In this document: positions 45,827 to 56,870 of the stretch, one piece after another | Numbering within the stretch: the stretch's first letter is position 1 | Layout of the letters: the number at the start of each line of letters is the position of its first letter | Assembly: GCA_947561395.2 (NCBI GenBank) | Contig: OX387183.1 | Location: 36,506,853-36,570,852 of the forward strand | DNA from: Buxus sempervirens | Taxonomy: Eukaryota > Streptophyta > Magnoliopsida > Buxales > Buxaceae | Length of the DNA: 64,000 nucleotides | Direction: 5' to 3' | Notes under the pieces: model-generated | Seen by the model: the letters and a program-made list of their open reading frames with translations, nothing else | What the model was told of the DNA's origin: nothing | Databases searched by the model: none | Made by a program: the position numbers and the translations under genes

Positions 45827-47300
45827 CTACACAGGGAAGTGTTTTATCAGAAATTTTACCTTGCTTTTTAGTTCATCAGGGATCTTGACAGGTTTTTTAA
45901 CATTATCATGAATTGTGGGAATTTTATCTCATTTGGGAAAGGATGGATATTTCTGTTTTCTAATTCTAAAACATGTCTTCCTAACCCCAAAAGATTCCTA
46001 CAAAACTTAATATTTCCAAATGTTTTGTGATTGCAGGGTATGAAAAATTGAGGGCCAAAGGATCAAAAGCAGGCAGAATTATTAATATCCAAATTTACAA
46101 GACATGTTGGGAAGTCAATTGAAAAAAAATCTTTTCACGGCAAAGGAGGGTGGTAAAATTGAAAGTAAGCAATCCACCAGCAATAATTCATCAGAAGTTT
46201 TCACTTCCGTCAATTAAGAAACAAAGAAGAAATGCGGGAGGTCACTGCCAACAGGAGATTCAAGTCAAGAAAAATGCAGCATGGTATGGGCATTAGAAAA
46301 ATTGCAGCATGGCATCAGCAGCATGCCATCAACCGGGCAATCTTAAAGAATTACGGGAAATTGGATCAAGGTTGGGATCAATAAATACTACCGGCAGGCA
46401 ATTTGAAGCTAGATCACAGGAATTGGCAGAATCAAGTTGGAAGTCAAAGCAAATTAGAACAGCATAAAAGTAATCCATTCGGTCAGAATTCCTCATCAGC
46501 AGCAATTCCAATCAATGCAAGTAAGAGTCATAGCATCACAAAAATTGATACATTGCAAGTCAGAATCATGGTTTATCCAAAACAATCAAAGCAATTGCAA
46601 GAATCGGTGAACAAAGAATTCATCAATACATTATGCTCAAGCTTCGCAAAAGTTCAAGAACAAAAATTGCTCGAAATGAGGAACCAGCAGGACAATCTTA
46701 GAAAATTGCAGCAAGTTCAAGACTTATCCTAGCATATAAATCCGAAAAGTCTAGCATGAGCATACAAATCAGAAAATCAGCAGCTTGGGAACCAAATCAG
46801 CAACCTAGCATGCAATTAAGAAAAATAGAATTCCAGGTCATGCAAATGATTACAAAATCCTGTTGAGACAAAAATTTCAAATGAAGTAAGAACACTTACT
46901 TGGGATTTGCCGAAGGAAATGAGATGTGAGATGCTTACTGCCGCAATGGGAGACAGAAAATTGGGGAGCAGGAGCAAAGGTGGAAGCTTAGGTGATCTTG
47001 GCACCAAGGCGTCTGCCAGTGGAGTTGCTGCTGCCGGAGAATCGCCGGAACTTGGACGAAATTATCAAGCAAGGTCGATGGGAAACAAAGGTTTAAGAAA
47101 AATCCGAAAATGCCAAGCTAGGGCTCGGTCGCAGCAATGAGGATGTGTCGCCGGCGTCAACAGGTGTCGCCGGAGCTTAATGACTCGTCGAAGATCGCCG
47201 AAGAGAAAGGGGAGCCGTCGGGGACGAAGGAGAAGAGATGTGTGTCCGGTCTGAGTAATCGGAGAAGGAAGAAAAGAATGGGGAAAGTCGCGGTCGCGCG
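45827..47300 (-). other. 5' leader exon and leader intron of antisense gene 1
   Basis: On the minus strand a CT-rich leader exon (about 47,280-46,900) ends at CCCAA|GTAAGTG. The next acceptor is the AG right before the ATG at 45,826, making a leader intron of 1,073 bp. The intron has no coding frame. Long 5' leader introns ending at the ATG are common in plant genes. The transcription start is inferred from the TATA box. Confidence 0.55.
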
Positions 47301-47304
47301 CGAC

Positions 47305-47312
47305 TTATAAAA
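47305..47312 (-). promoter_or_regulatory. TATA-like box of antisense gene 1
   Basis: The minus strand reads GGTTTTATAAGTCG, followed by the GC palindrome GTCGCGCGCGAC (47,293-47,304) and the CT-rich leader. It sits 7 bp downstream of a palindrome array. Confidence 0.5.
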
Positions 47313-47318
47313 CCATGA

Positions 47319-47384
47319 GTATCCGGTGAATCAGGCCGGATACAAACAAGGCCATTCGTATCCGGTATGCTATACCGGATACAA
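47319..47384. promoter_or_regulatory. Palindrome array, two units, 39-bp period (antisense gene 1)
   Basis: Units start at 47,319 (GTATCCGGTGAATCAGGCC then GGATAC) and 47,358 (GTATCCGGTATGCTATACC then GGATAC). Spacing is again exactly 39 bp, and the array lies immediately upstream of the antisense TATA-like box. Confidence 0.92.
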
Positions 47385-47880
47385 AAGAAAAAAAACAAAA
47401 AAAAGAGAAAAAAAAAGGAAAAAAGAGAAAAAGAAATGAAAAAAGGAAAAAAGGGAAAAAAAGGAGAAAAGAAAAAAAAAAGAGCAAAAATGCGCTGCAA
47501 AGTTAGCTATTTTCTCACAAAATCCTATTGTCGCCTTAAAATCCACCTCACAGCCACAAGAGCTCAATGGAATTTAGGACAACTTTGGGAAATGTGTTGG
47601 TCAAAAAGGAAGATATACACTCAATTTTTAACTTGGTTTGATAAAAAAATCAGTTTTCAAAAATCCTATTTTTGGGCTTAAAATCCACTTCATAGCCACG
47701 AGAGCTCAGTGGAGTTTAAGAATTCTTGGAGAAATGCCCCCCTTAAAGTTAGGACTTTTTGGCAAATCTTCACCTAAAAATTATTTTTACAAAATTGAAT
47801 TGAACCAAGCAAATCAAGGTTAAGGGAGTGCAATTTGGGCTTGTATAATCTTTGCAGCTCATTGCTTCGCAACTCTCGCA
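47385..47880. other. Purine-rich spacer before the 3' LTR
   Basis: A poly-purine run of about 100 bp of A and G (47,386-47,486) is followed by two imperfect copies, about 150 bp apart, of AAATCC...CACAGCCACRAGAGCTCARTGGA (near 47,540 and 47,680). No gene is seen. Confidence 0.55.
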
Positions 47881-47891
47881 AAGAGGGGCAG
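47881..47891 (+). promoter_or_regulatory. Polypurine tract
   Basis: AAAGAGGGGCAG lies two to three bases before the 3' LTR start TGTAGACACC, the expected place for plus-strand priming. Confidence 0.8.
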
Positions 47892-47893
47892 TT

Positions 47894-50243
47894 GTAGACA
47901 CCCCAAATTGCACTGTCAAAATGATCAATAATCACCAAAAATCATTATCTCCTTGAAGGCCAGCACAGAATTTGAGAAAATGAGTTTTTTCCTTGTATCC
48001 GGCAACTCAGGCCAGATACAAGTGTCCTTCTTTGTATCCGATGGAACATGTCGGATACAAGTAGACCTCAGTGTATCCGACCTCATAGGCCGGATACATT
48101 AAGGTACTTGTGTATTCGGCCTGATATGCCGGATACATTAGTTTTGCTCAAAATTAGGGTTTTCCAAGAGCTTTCACCTTTTACCATCATGTCCATTAAA
48201 TGAAGGGAAATCTCGGAAATAGCCTTAGGGTTAAGGTTGGTGGGCTATAGACATTATGTTGTGTCTACCATTCTCACCAACCCTAACCCTAGCTTCTACC
48301 TATAAATAGGAGGCTCCTCCTTAAGCAAACGGCCATTAACTCTCTTGCAAACAGTTCTTGCCAAGAATCTCTGCCAAGAAGAGCTCCGAGAGAAGAGGGA
48401 AACCGCTGCGGGATCGCTTCCAGAACCCAAGTAAGCCTCAAACTTTTCTTTTATTTTTTGTTTTTACATTTCTAGATCTAGATCTCTTCTTCTACCTTTC
48501 TGTAGAATAAGGCCTTGTTGTGTGTATGAAAACCCTTCCCCGGCTCAAAGTATCTCAAGACTCCCCCTAGCCGTAAAATGTGAAGGCGGGATCTAGGAGA
48601 AACAAGACTGGGGATTGACCCTAGTACTAGAACCTATTTAGAATAAAGCCTTTTGAATCTTTGAAGCCCGTTTCATATTCAAAGTACCCCAAGATTATCT
48701 TGAAGAACCGTGTTTAACGGGGAGAGAGAACTAAGGGAAACGATAATGGAACAGAACCCTAGGTTGTTTTTAGAACCCTATTTTGAATGAATATGAATGC
48801 ATGCTATGTTGTTATATTGTTCTTGAATGATTCTTACACTTACACATACATAGCACATGTTTTGGCGAGATAGGCTCATATTTCAGGTTTTTGCATTTAT
48901 GGTGATAAATCTGAAATAAATGGCCTCAATCAATTCTGGAATGTTTTGAAATGGTTTTTAAAAGATTTGGATTCATCTTGCACGAATTGCACACACTTTG
49001 TCACAGTTTTGAATTGTTTTTCTCCAAAAAAAGGCCTAACTTGACAGCAACTGTACCCCGACTTCGGACACTCATAACTTCATCGTCCGGATGAATTTTG
49101 GAGTGATTCCAGAACCATGGGAAAGGTGAGGCTGTCTAGTTTATGGCTACCAAATTTCATTAATTTATATCGGGCAAATTGTTGACACCTCTCTGTCAAA
49201 GTTGATTGGTCAGTTCAGGTTTAAATACGGAACTTGTCACTTCGACTGAGCACCATGTGTTCGTTTTAAATCCAATTCAAGTGATTTTTGTTTCTGGGAA
49301 CTCCTTTATGAGTCTATTTTCAAATCCAGTTGGTTTCATAATTTTTTTGACTCCATTTGTGTTATTGGTAACAGATTTACTCATAACTGCTCATCAGTAC
49401 TTTTCTGGGTAAATCTGTGATCTTCGGGGCCTGTTCGGGAGACCACCCAAGGCACATCCGAATGAATTTTTGTATGAGGCTAGTTTCGTTAGAAAGATGG
49501 CCATACATACTTCATCCACGCCAAATTTCATGGATTTTTATGGAGCAGATTTTTCTAGGTGATTTTCCAAACTTGCATGCTCACCACTTTTGATTTTCTC
49601 CAGCAGCAACTTCAAAGGAGCATAACTCCTAGGTTTTCAACCGGATCTACTTGAAATTTTGCATGAGTCTTTTATTTACCATAATCTCTCAAATGGATTT
49701 GGTTTGATTCAATTTAAAATTGAATGTGAATGATTTCAAGACAAATGGCATTACTTTTTACCAAATTTCCCGGATTTGATTCAACTTGGTTTTGTGTAAC
49801 TTTTGCTTTGATTTCCATCTTTTGGTGATATTCCAGAAGTGATATTGACATAAAAGAAAATCCGGAATCCATTTGGATTTCTCATATGAAAATATCACAC
49901 ATTGACTTAATTCTTTTCCAATGTTTTTTATGATTCTTAGCAAGCTTTCTTACTTTTTTTGCATGAACAAACACTTGGCAACCACCTTGTGTGGATGAAT
50001 AGGGGTGCCTAACACCTTCCCCCGTTCATAATCTAATCCCCTTACCCATCTCTGGATTTGATTTTCAAGTAGGGTTATTTTTACTCTAGAATTTGCCTTT
50101 TAGCTATTTTTGCTTATCTTTAATCTTTTGGTGTCCTTTCTCACCCTATAATTCTGAATGGTGGCGACTCTCCCATTTTTTACGTTGAGCCCCGTGTGTT
50201 GACGGAGGGGAAATCATCCCGGTGATTTTTCCCATGTCTCACA
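47894..50243 (+). repeat. 3' LTR of the Tat element
   Basis: It runs from TGTAGACACCCCAAATTGC to CCCATGTCTCACA, 2,350 bp. Its palindrome units start at 47,995, 48,034, 48,073 and 48,112 (39-bp period) and the TATA box is at 48,301. A 4-bp deletion relative to the 5' LTR lies near 48,195. GTGTT follows at 50,244. Confidence 0.95.
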
Positions 50244-50290
50244 GTGTTTTTGGTATATAATTTAGGCAAAAAAGAAGGATTTGGCTTTAT

Positions 50291-50835
50291 TAGGGCTGGC
50301 AATGGTTCAGAGGGCTGGCAATGGTTCAGATATTTATCTGAATCCAATCCAAAAATGTCAAATCAAATCCAAAAATGTCGAATTCGAATATGAGATAGAT
50401 CCGTGGTTCAAATACGGATATAGAATTTCGAATCCGACCAAATTCGGATTCGAATTCGAATATGCCCATATCCGATCCGAACCAAAATTAATATGCTATA
50501 CACAAACCTAGACCAGAGACAAGTCAGACCATGTGTAAACTTTGTATAAAACACGACTGAACCATCCTTATTAAAACAAAAAATTGAACGGTTTTTGCAT
50601 TCGTGAGAAATCGATTTGCCCTAGCCTTTGCGTATTCGAATCGAATTCGGATTTCAAATATTCTATTTAGTCAAATATCAAATTTGGATGCTGTATATGT
50701 ATTTGGTTTTGAATTCGGATTCAAGTATAAAATATCTATCAGATTTCGGATCGAATTTGAATATCGATTTTTCATTTTTGGTTTGAATTCGGATCATGGT
50801 AGATCCATACTATATTTAACCCATTGCTAGCCCTA
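50291..50835. mobile_element. hAT-like MITE
   Basis: TAGGGCTGGCAATGGTTC at the left is matched, on the other strand from 50,835, by TAGGGCTAGCAATGGGTT. The subterminal parts are full of ATTCGGATTCGAAT words. The left end carries a 19-bp tandem duplication of AGGGCTGGCAATGGTTCAG. No 8-bp TSD can be recognised. Confidence 0.6.
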
Positions 50836-51202
50836 AATTTAAATAGTAGCATAGATAGATTACTGAAATAACTTTATATTGGTCTTCAAAAAAAACTTTA
50901 TATTAAATAAAAAAAAACCTTTAGCATTAACCCTACATATACATACCCCAAAAAATTTTATTTTATATGCTGATTTACAGCCCTCTATTTTTATGTTTAT
51001 TGTGTCTATGCCCCAAGACATCAATATCAATCTATCTAGTTAACAATTTTTAATTAGAACTTTATCTTTTGAAAGTATTAAATATATTTTTCCTATTTTT
51101 GTATAAATAGCAAAAAAAAGGGTAATCTTGCCCCATAACGTAAAACATTCTTAGTGATATCCAATAAAAATATTTCATATGGTATAAATCAAATCTTAAT
51201 TA

Positions 51203-52546
51203 GGAAAATTTACATTTATACCCCAAACATTTGGGAAAAGTGCACTTATACCCCCCTCACATTACATTAAGAAAAATGTACAAGCAGTACCCCTACCGTT
51301 AAATAGAAGCTTAACACCGTTAAAGTTTTATGTAACATGACCAAAATAACCTCAATCAATAAGAATATTATTTTAAGACTCTTTTTTTACCCCTCTTAGC
51401 TTCACGAATCATACAAATCAAAGTTCCACATCAAGATTCCCTGCCTGCCCACTTCATCTCCAAATTATTCCACTTTAAGCTTCGAAATCTCTCTGAGGAA
51501 TTTCATCGAACATCCTTCTCGCCTCAATTATCCTTCCGAAAGTAACTTGCATAAACACCAATGCGATAGAACAAACAAATTCCTCTCAAACCCCTTTTTC
51601 AGACAAGCTCCGTGTACCAAAATGCCTTCAACACTCATCCCAGACACAGCATACGCCCTCAAAACAAGAAGGAATGTGAAAACGTCTGGTTCGACGTCAG
51701 AGTTTCGCATTTGATGAAACAATTCAACGGATTTTGCCGGGAATTGGGATCGGGAAAACTCACTAATTATGATATTCCAAGGATAATTGTTTCGTTCAGG
51801 CACGTGAAGAAAGACTGAGAGAGACTATAAAATCTCTCCATGAACAGTCCCTGCAGCTCATGGAAGCAAACGATTCATATAACATGCAATTAACATAAAC
51901 TATTTTCGTGACTTTTACAGAGCTCTGAAAAAGGGCTTTGACGATTGAAACAATGATAAGCCAAAGATTCTTCTAAAGATCAAATCAAAATGTCAAAAAA
52001 GACGAAAGGCAGTGTTCCACTCGACTCAAAGCGGTTTTGATACAATGACTAGCTTTTCTGGTCTGAGAAAAATTAAGTAGTTTTCGTGCAAAAATGAAGT
52101 GGTTTTGAGCTCTCAGTTTGACGGTTAAAAAAAATGTTTGGTGAAAAAGTTAATTGTATCAATTCATGAGAAAAAGTTCTCAAATGTTACCTGCAAATAG
52201 GTCCAAAAACCAACAGCCACAACACTTCCAAACATGAAGTAAAGATGAAGACTCCAACCAAAGAAGAAGATAGTCGATAGCGTGAGGATTAGGTAAGCCA
52301 AGTTTCTAACTGGGAATAGGAGTTTTAGCGGGAAGGGTAAAAGTGTCTTTAGAAAACTAACCTTCTTGATTGATTGAGGCTATTTTAGTCGTTCTATACC
52401 AAATTTTAACGGTGCTAAGCTTCTATTTAACGGTTGGGGTGATGTTCGCACATTTTTCCTAATTTGAGGAGTCAGTGCCTTTTTCCAAATGTTAGGGCTG
52501 TGAGAGTATCTTTCTCAAATGTCAGGGGTGTAAATGTAAATTTCCC
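51203..52546. mobile_element. Pack-MULE-like element carrying a PPR gene fragment
   Basis: The left end GGAAAATTTACATTTATACC and, on the other strand from 52,546, GGGAAATTTACATTTACACC begin inverted repeats of about 55 bp (ACATTTGGGAAAAG against ACATTTGAGAAAGA). The flanks TCTTAATTA (51,194-51,202) and TTTTAATTA (52,547-52,555) form a 9-bp TSD with one mismatch. Long TIRs, a 9-bp TSD, no transposase and a captured gene fragment make a Pack-MULE the best call. Confidence 0.8.
51528..51812 (-). pseudogene. Captured PPR gene fragment
   Basis: The frame reads FLHVPERNNYPWNIIISEFS, SVELFHQMRNSDVEPDVFTF and VHGACLKKGFERNLFVLS. This is the spacing of pentatricopeptide repeats of the PLS type (WNxxI, LFxxMxxxxVxPDxxTF, G..VHGxxxKxGFExNxFV), which bind organellar RNA. 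About two and a half repeats are present, with no start context, no targeting peptide, and a stop just after. It sits inside the Pack-MULE-like element and is not an independent gene. Confidence 0.7.
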
Positions 52547-52589
52547 TTTTAATTATTAAAATCTTTCAAATTAAAATAAAAATCAATTT

Positions 52590-52770
52590 ATAAACGAGGA
52601 ACCCAATATCTTAGTGGCAAGAGCTCCTAGTTTTTTGGCTATTCAAATTACACAATTTGAAGAGTTGTAAATTGTAATGACTACAATCTCCAAGGTTCAA
52701 AGTGCAACTCTTTTTCCACACGTCCAGCAACCTCTAAGTATAACTCTCTCTCTCTCTAGGGTTTATTATT
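52590..52770 (+). mobile_element. tRNA-derived SINE-like sequence
   Basis: GAACCCAATATCTTAGTGGC resembles a plant SINE start with pol III A box (CTTAGTGGCAAG), and AAGGTTCAAAGTGC near 52,690 resembles the B box GGTTCRANNCC. The boxes are about 75 bp apart, more than usual, so an insertion or mere resemblance is possible. The 3' part ends in a CT microsatellite. Confidence 0.35.
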
Positions 52771-52929
52771 ATTGTTATTAAACCATAATTATAACACACA
52801 AACACGCAATATATATAACCTTAGCGCCAACTTGGATCACAGGTATTGATCTCCAACTAAAATGAGAAATTAAAAGAAGAAGCTCCGAAGGATATATTCA
52901 AGGTCATTTATAAAGGGTGTTGTATCTAC

Positions 52930-53308
52930 TGGAGCCTGACGCTGGAAGATCGGCTGAAGCATTCACAAATCTTTGCCATGTGTCCCTAATTCAATACTAG
53001 GTGCAACCAAATTTATCACTAGATACAACCAACTTATCAAGGGTACAACCAAGTTTATCATAGGATACAACTCAATTCATCGTGGGTACAACCTAACTCA
53101 TCATTGGTAAATGTCAGTTCATCATAGGGTACTCAACTCATCATTGGGTAATACACAACTTATTATGAGTAAAACCCCACTCATCATGGGGTACAACCCA
53201 ACTTATGATACAACCCATTTCATCATGATAAGTTGGCATGATGAATGAGTGGGACACGTAGCAAAGATTGATAGATGCTCCAGCTGATCTTCCACGGAAG
53301 AGGCTCCA
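52930..53308. mobile_element. Fold-back element with internal tandem repeats
   Basis: Left TGGAGCCTGACGCTGGAAGA... (52,930-52,985) and the reverse complement of 53,251-53,308 (TGGAGCCTCTTCCGTGGAAG...) are inverted repeats of about 56 bp sharing GGAAGATCRGCTGRAGCAT and CAATCTTTGC. Between them are roughly ten degenerate copies of TACAACCCAACTCATCATGG at about 20-bp spacing. No coding sequence and no certain TSD. Confidence 0.75.
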
Positions 53309-54128
53309 ACTGATGTGAGGGCTTTATAAAGGAGTCTTTGCAAGATCTCACCTAAACTAGAGTCATATGTGATTACAACACTCATGCTTATCAGTTGTTA
53401 GCCGTGTGATATTACTCCATGGGCCTTAGAATCACTTGATTGCCTCTATGGCTAAAGTACATCAAACTTTAGGTTAGAGCATCAAGCCTTTATAAGATAT
53501 GTGTGCGTCTGAGTGTCCATAAATCTAAATTATTAATAAAAGTATGAACTACATAAGGTGTCCTTTATTATTAAATGTCGAGTCTCACTCCCGCTTAGAA
53601 CAAATCCTCAAGAAAGATGTCTTCAAAAAAAAAAATCCTCAAGAAAGATCTTATCAAAAAAAAAATTCCTCAAGAAAGAACAAATATTTTTATTTTTTTA
53701 TCAATAATTTGGTATCTTAAAGGAAAAGAAAAAATAATAATTATATACTTATACTATTATATAATAATCCTTAAGAATAGAGCTGTAAATCTATCCCAGA
53801 CCACCCAAAGCTCACCCCACCCAACCCAACCCAACCCGAATAAGAGCCCAAAATAAGCATTGAGTTTGGGTTGGGTTAGGGTTCATGCCATACAACCGAA
53901 AAGCCCAAAGTTGAGTTGAAATGTGCATACTTTCATACATATATTTAAGTGAGTATTTATTATGCATATGCACTATTGTTTTCGTTTCTTTTATATTGTC
54001 TTTATAGTCATGTAATCAACTATAGAACATAAAATTAGTAACATGTGATAACACATTTATGAATTTATTTTCAAATAAATAATTTTATACACACAAACAC
54101 ATATACGCTACAATGACCAAGGGAGAGC
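53309..54128. other. Spacer with small repeats
   Basis: 53,600-53,690 holds three copies of CCTCAAGAAAGA separated by A-rich runs (about 30-bp period). 53,780-53,910 carries inverted CCCAACCCAACCC and GGGTTGGGTTAGGG words of a GGGTTGG-type MITE. The remainder is AT-rich without genes. Confidence 0.5.
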
Positions 54129-56870
54129 TTTATTGTAAAATCCAGAATTTTTAATAACATTAAAAATTATTAGATTTTGTTGTTAATTAGTTTAATTAAT
54201 GGAAAATCTTACAAATAGAGAAAAGGGAATTATTTAGAGCAAAATACTTAAAAGAAAAATAATATAGGAGAAATTAATAAAAAAAAATGACAAATCGGTT
54301 AGTTGAGTTTTCTTTGGTTGAATTCAGTGGTTTTAAAATAAAATAATTTTATATGTGGGTGATTATGTAGAGAATAGTTTCATTAGATCAAACGGTTGGG
54401 AGACTGCGCATGTATGGGTATGTGTAGGCGAGTAGGCAGCGAATCATCAAGTGAAGTATAAATACTCTAAGGTATTTCAATCGTAGGTTTTCGCATACTT
54501 TGAACTCGAAGGTTTTGGCGGCTGTATTGCTAGGGCTTTGAGGAGAAGAGAAATGCATGGGTTTCCTGTTGATCGGCGAGTGTTCAGTTCAGAGATCATT
54601 CGGCGAGCAGAGAAGAGCGTGGGTGGAGATCGTTCTTTGCACCTTCTATGATAGGAGTTGCAGTGCAAGGATTTGAGCATATAAGAGGTGAGTAACATCG
54701 TTTTAACCTGTGTTTTGATTTTGATCTCTAAGTTTAGCTGTGAAGCATGGTTTCAGGAAAACATAGTCTCCAAACGTGGATTTTGGTTGGGTTTTAGAGT
54801 CGTGATATGAAGTATGTTAGATTAATTTCAAATCATGTTTAATCGTTTATTGAGGGTGGTAGTTGCATGGGAAAATTGTTACAGAGGTCTAAAATTTGGT
54901 GATTCATGGAATTTTGGTGTTAACAGAGAGTCGCAAATCGTAGAGTGTGTCCGCCGAGCTGACGCCGACCTCCTTACCCCAGCGGCAGCTTAGCGCATAG
55001 GAGCAGGGTAGGTCCACTGAGTTGGCGTTGACCTCACGCCAATGAGTCGAACTCAGCGCGAAACAAAAATAGTGGGTCCGCCGACCTAGCGCCAAGCGAT
55101 AGAGGTCAGCGTACCCTCAAAATTTTCCAGGGTCGTGCGACTGACCTATCTGAGACTATTTTTGGCACTTTAATGTTTACCCCTTTTCTCCAAAAGTCTG
55201 TTTGGGTGGTTAGAGACATTCTTCATTGTTCCAAACTCCTGAAGATCATTGAGTCAAATTTTTGGTGGGATTTATAAGTTCCCGAAAGTGATATTCAAAG
55301 TACAGTAGGTAATCAAATTTCTATCCTTGATACCCTCGGTTAGTGTTTCAATCTTATCTATGATTTAACATTGTTTCTAGCTGTGAATATGTTTAATCTG
55401 AGTTACGTGTTTTCTATCAAAGTGTTAAGTTGGTTTTATCAATATTGTTTTGTGTGAGTAATGGGGATTTTATTGCCGAATGGACTTGTGTTTTTGGGTT
55501 AGAGCACCTATTGGGTTTTCGTGAGATACAATGCTGATCCGGAGTAACTGTGATGAAATTGTCTTGGGTTATACATGATGATGATAGTAGTTGGTGTCAG
55601 TGGTGAGTTTATGAAATTGTTTTACTGTTCTGGTTTAGCTTGTCCTGGATCTAGAGTCTAAGCTTAGTAATGTGATGTTATTGCTTCGTTGGTGTAATTG
55701 CATGGCTTTATGTGTTGCCACGACCAGTGTAGAGTAGCCAAAAACCCTGAGTAGGCCTGATTGTCAATGCCGAAACCCGGAGAGTAAGCTGGCATTGGAT
55801 GACAAAACCCTGTGTGCGCATGGAAAATCGCACGACACGGGCTCGGATCTCCTGAAGGGTAAAATGGGAATTCGGAGTCGCCACTGCCTGATGGGGTGCA
55901 GGCAGACACCTGGGTGCCTAAGTTTGTCTATTTAAGGCTTGGTCTACGGCTTGAGATTCTAAGCAAGTTCTCGGTTACGATCCGAGGAAGTCCGTAGACA
56001 CCCCAGTCCGCCCCGTCAAGTGACGGGTCCCATAGATTTCCCTGGTTTGAGTCAACTTTGGTCTCTCACTCACCCGATTCCTATTCCAGCATTCAATTTG
56101 GTTAAGTCTGGCAGGACCGCCAAAGTGGTGTGGGTCCCTTTACTTGATTTTATCTTCTTATTATTGAACGAAGTGAGTCTGATTGGGTGGGCCTCGTTGG
56201 AAGGCCCACGGATCCCTCGGTGGGCCAAGTGTGGTCCACATGTTCCCTTGGTGAGCCTCAGTCTAAACTTGAGAGACCCTTTGGGCTTTGGATTAAATGA
56301 ATTGATTTTACTTGGAGTTTAAGTTGAGAATTAATTGATTTCCATGCAAAGTGGGCCGGAATTGTTTTTCGGGCCCTCGAGTGGGCCACACAGTTGGTTG
56401 CCAAATGATTTAAGATTATCTTGCTTAATTCATGCCAAAATGGGTCAGGCCTTGGGCTTTGGGCCCTTTACCTGGCTTAGGCTTAAAAGCCCAAGACTTA
56501 CTGAGTTAGGGTTTAAAAACCCTAAGTTAGCTTGGTTCAGTGGGCTTTAGCAGGCCCAAGAGGCCCTACCCGCGGTCTCGGCCAAACCATGCCTAAATCT
56601 AAGCAACATGCTTCAAAATGGGCCTTGGTGGGCCTCAAGTGGGTTCGGCCTGTTCAATTGGTTTGTTTATCTTTATTTAGCAAAAGTAGTCTGTCGGGCT
56701 TAGTGGGCCCCGTTGGAAAGCCCACTGGAAATCAAATTGGACCGGGTTGGTCCATGGCTCATTTTGGGTCTCCGGTTGACCCAGAAACCCTTCTGGTTCA
56801 TTCGGATTGGTCAACAAAGCACAAAAATAGCAAAAGATCACAAAATAGCAAAAATTGGCATTTTAACAGT

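Larger units (their letters stand above)
27587..50243 (+). mobile_element. Complete Tat/Retand-like Ty3/gypsy LTR retrotransposon
   Basis: The 22.7-kb element has LTRs of 2,356 and 2,350 bp (TG...CA), a perfect GTGTT TSD (27,582-27,586 and 50,244-50,248), a PBS candidate directly after the 5' LTR and a purine tract directly before the 3' LTR. Plus-strand order: leader with tandem repeats, gag, protease, G-patch-like region, RT, RNase H, archaeal-type RNase H, integrase. The second RNase H places it in the Tat lineage (Ogre/Retand group). Two antisense genes fill the space to the 3' LTR, as reported for Retand-type elements. Stops and frameshifts in gag-pol and in both antisense genes show that this copy is dead, although the LTRs still look about 97% alike. 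Confidence 0.95.

Noticed and set aside
47177-47500. Phe-rich minus-strand frames of 60-107 codons
   Set aside because: Complement of a purine-only run; such runs always look like Phe/Ser-rich frames.
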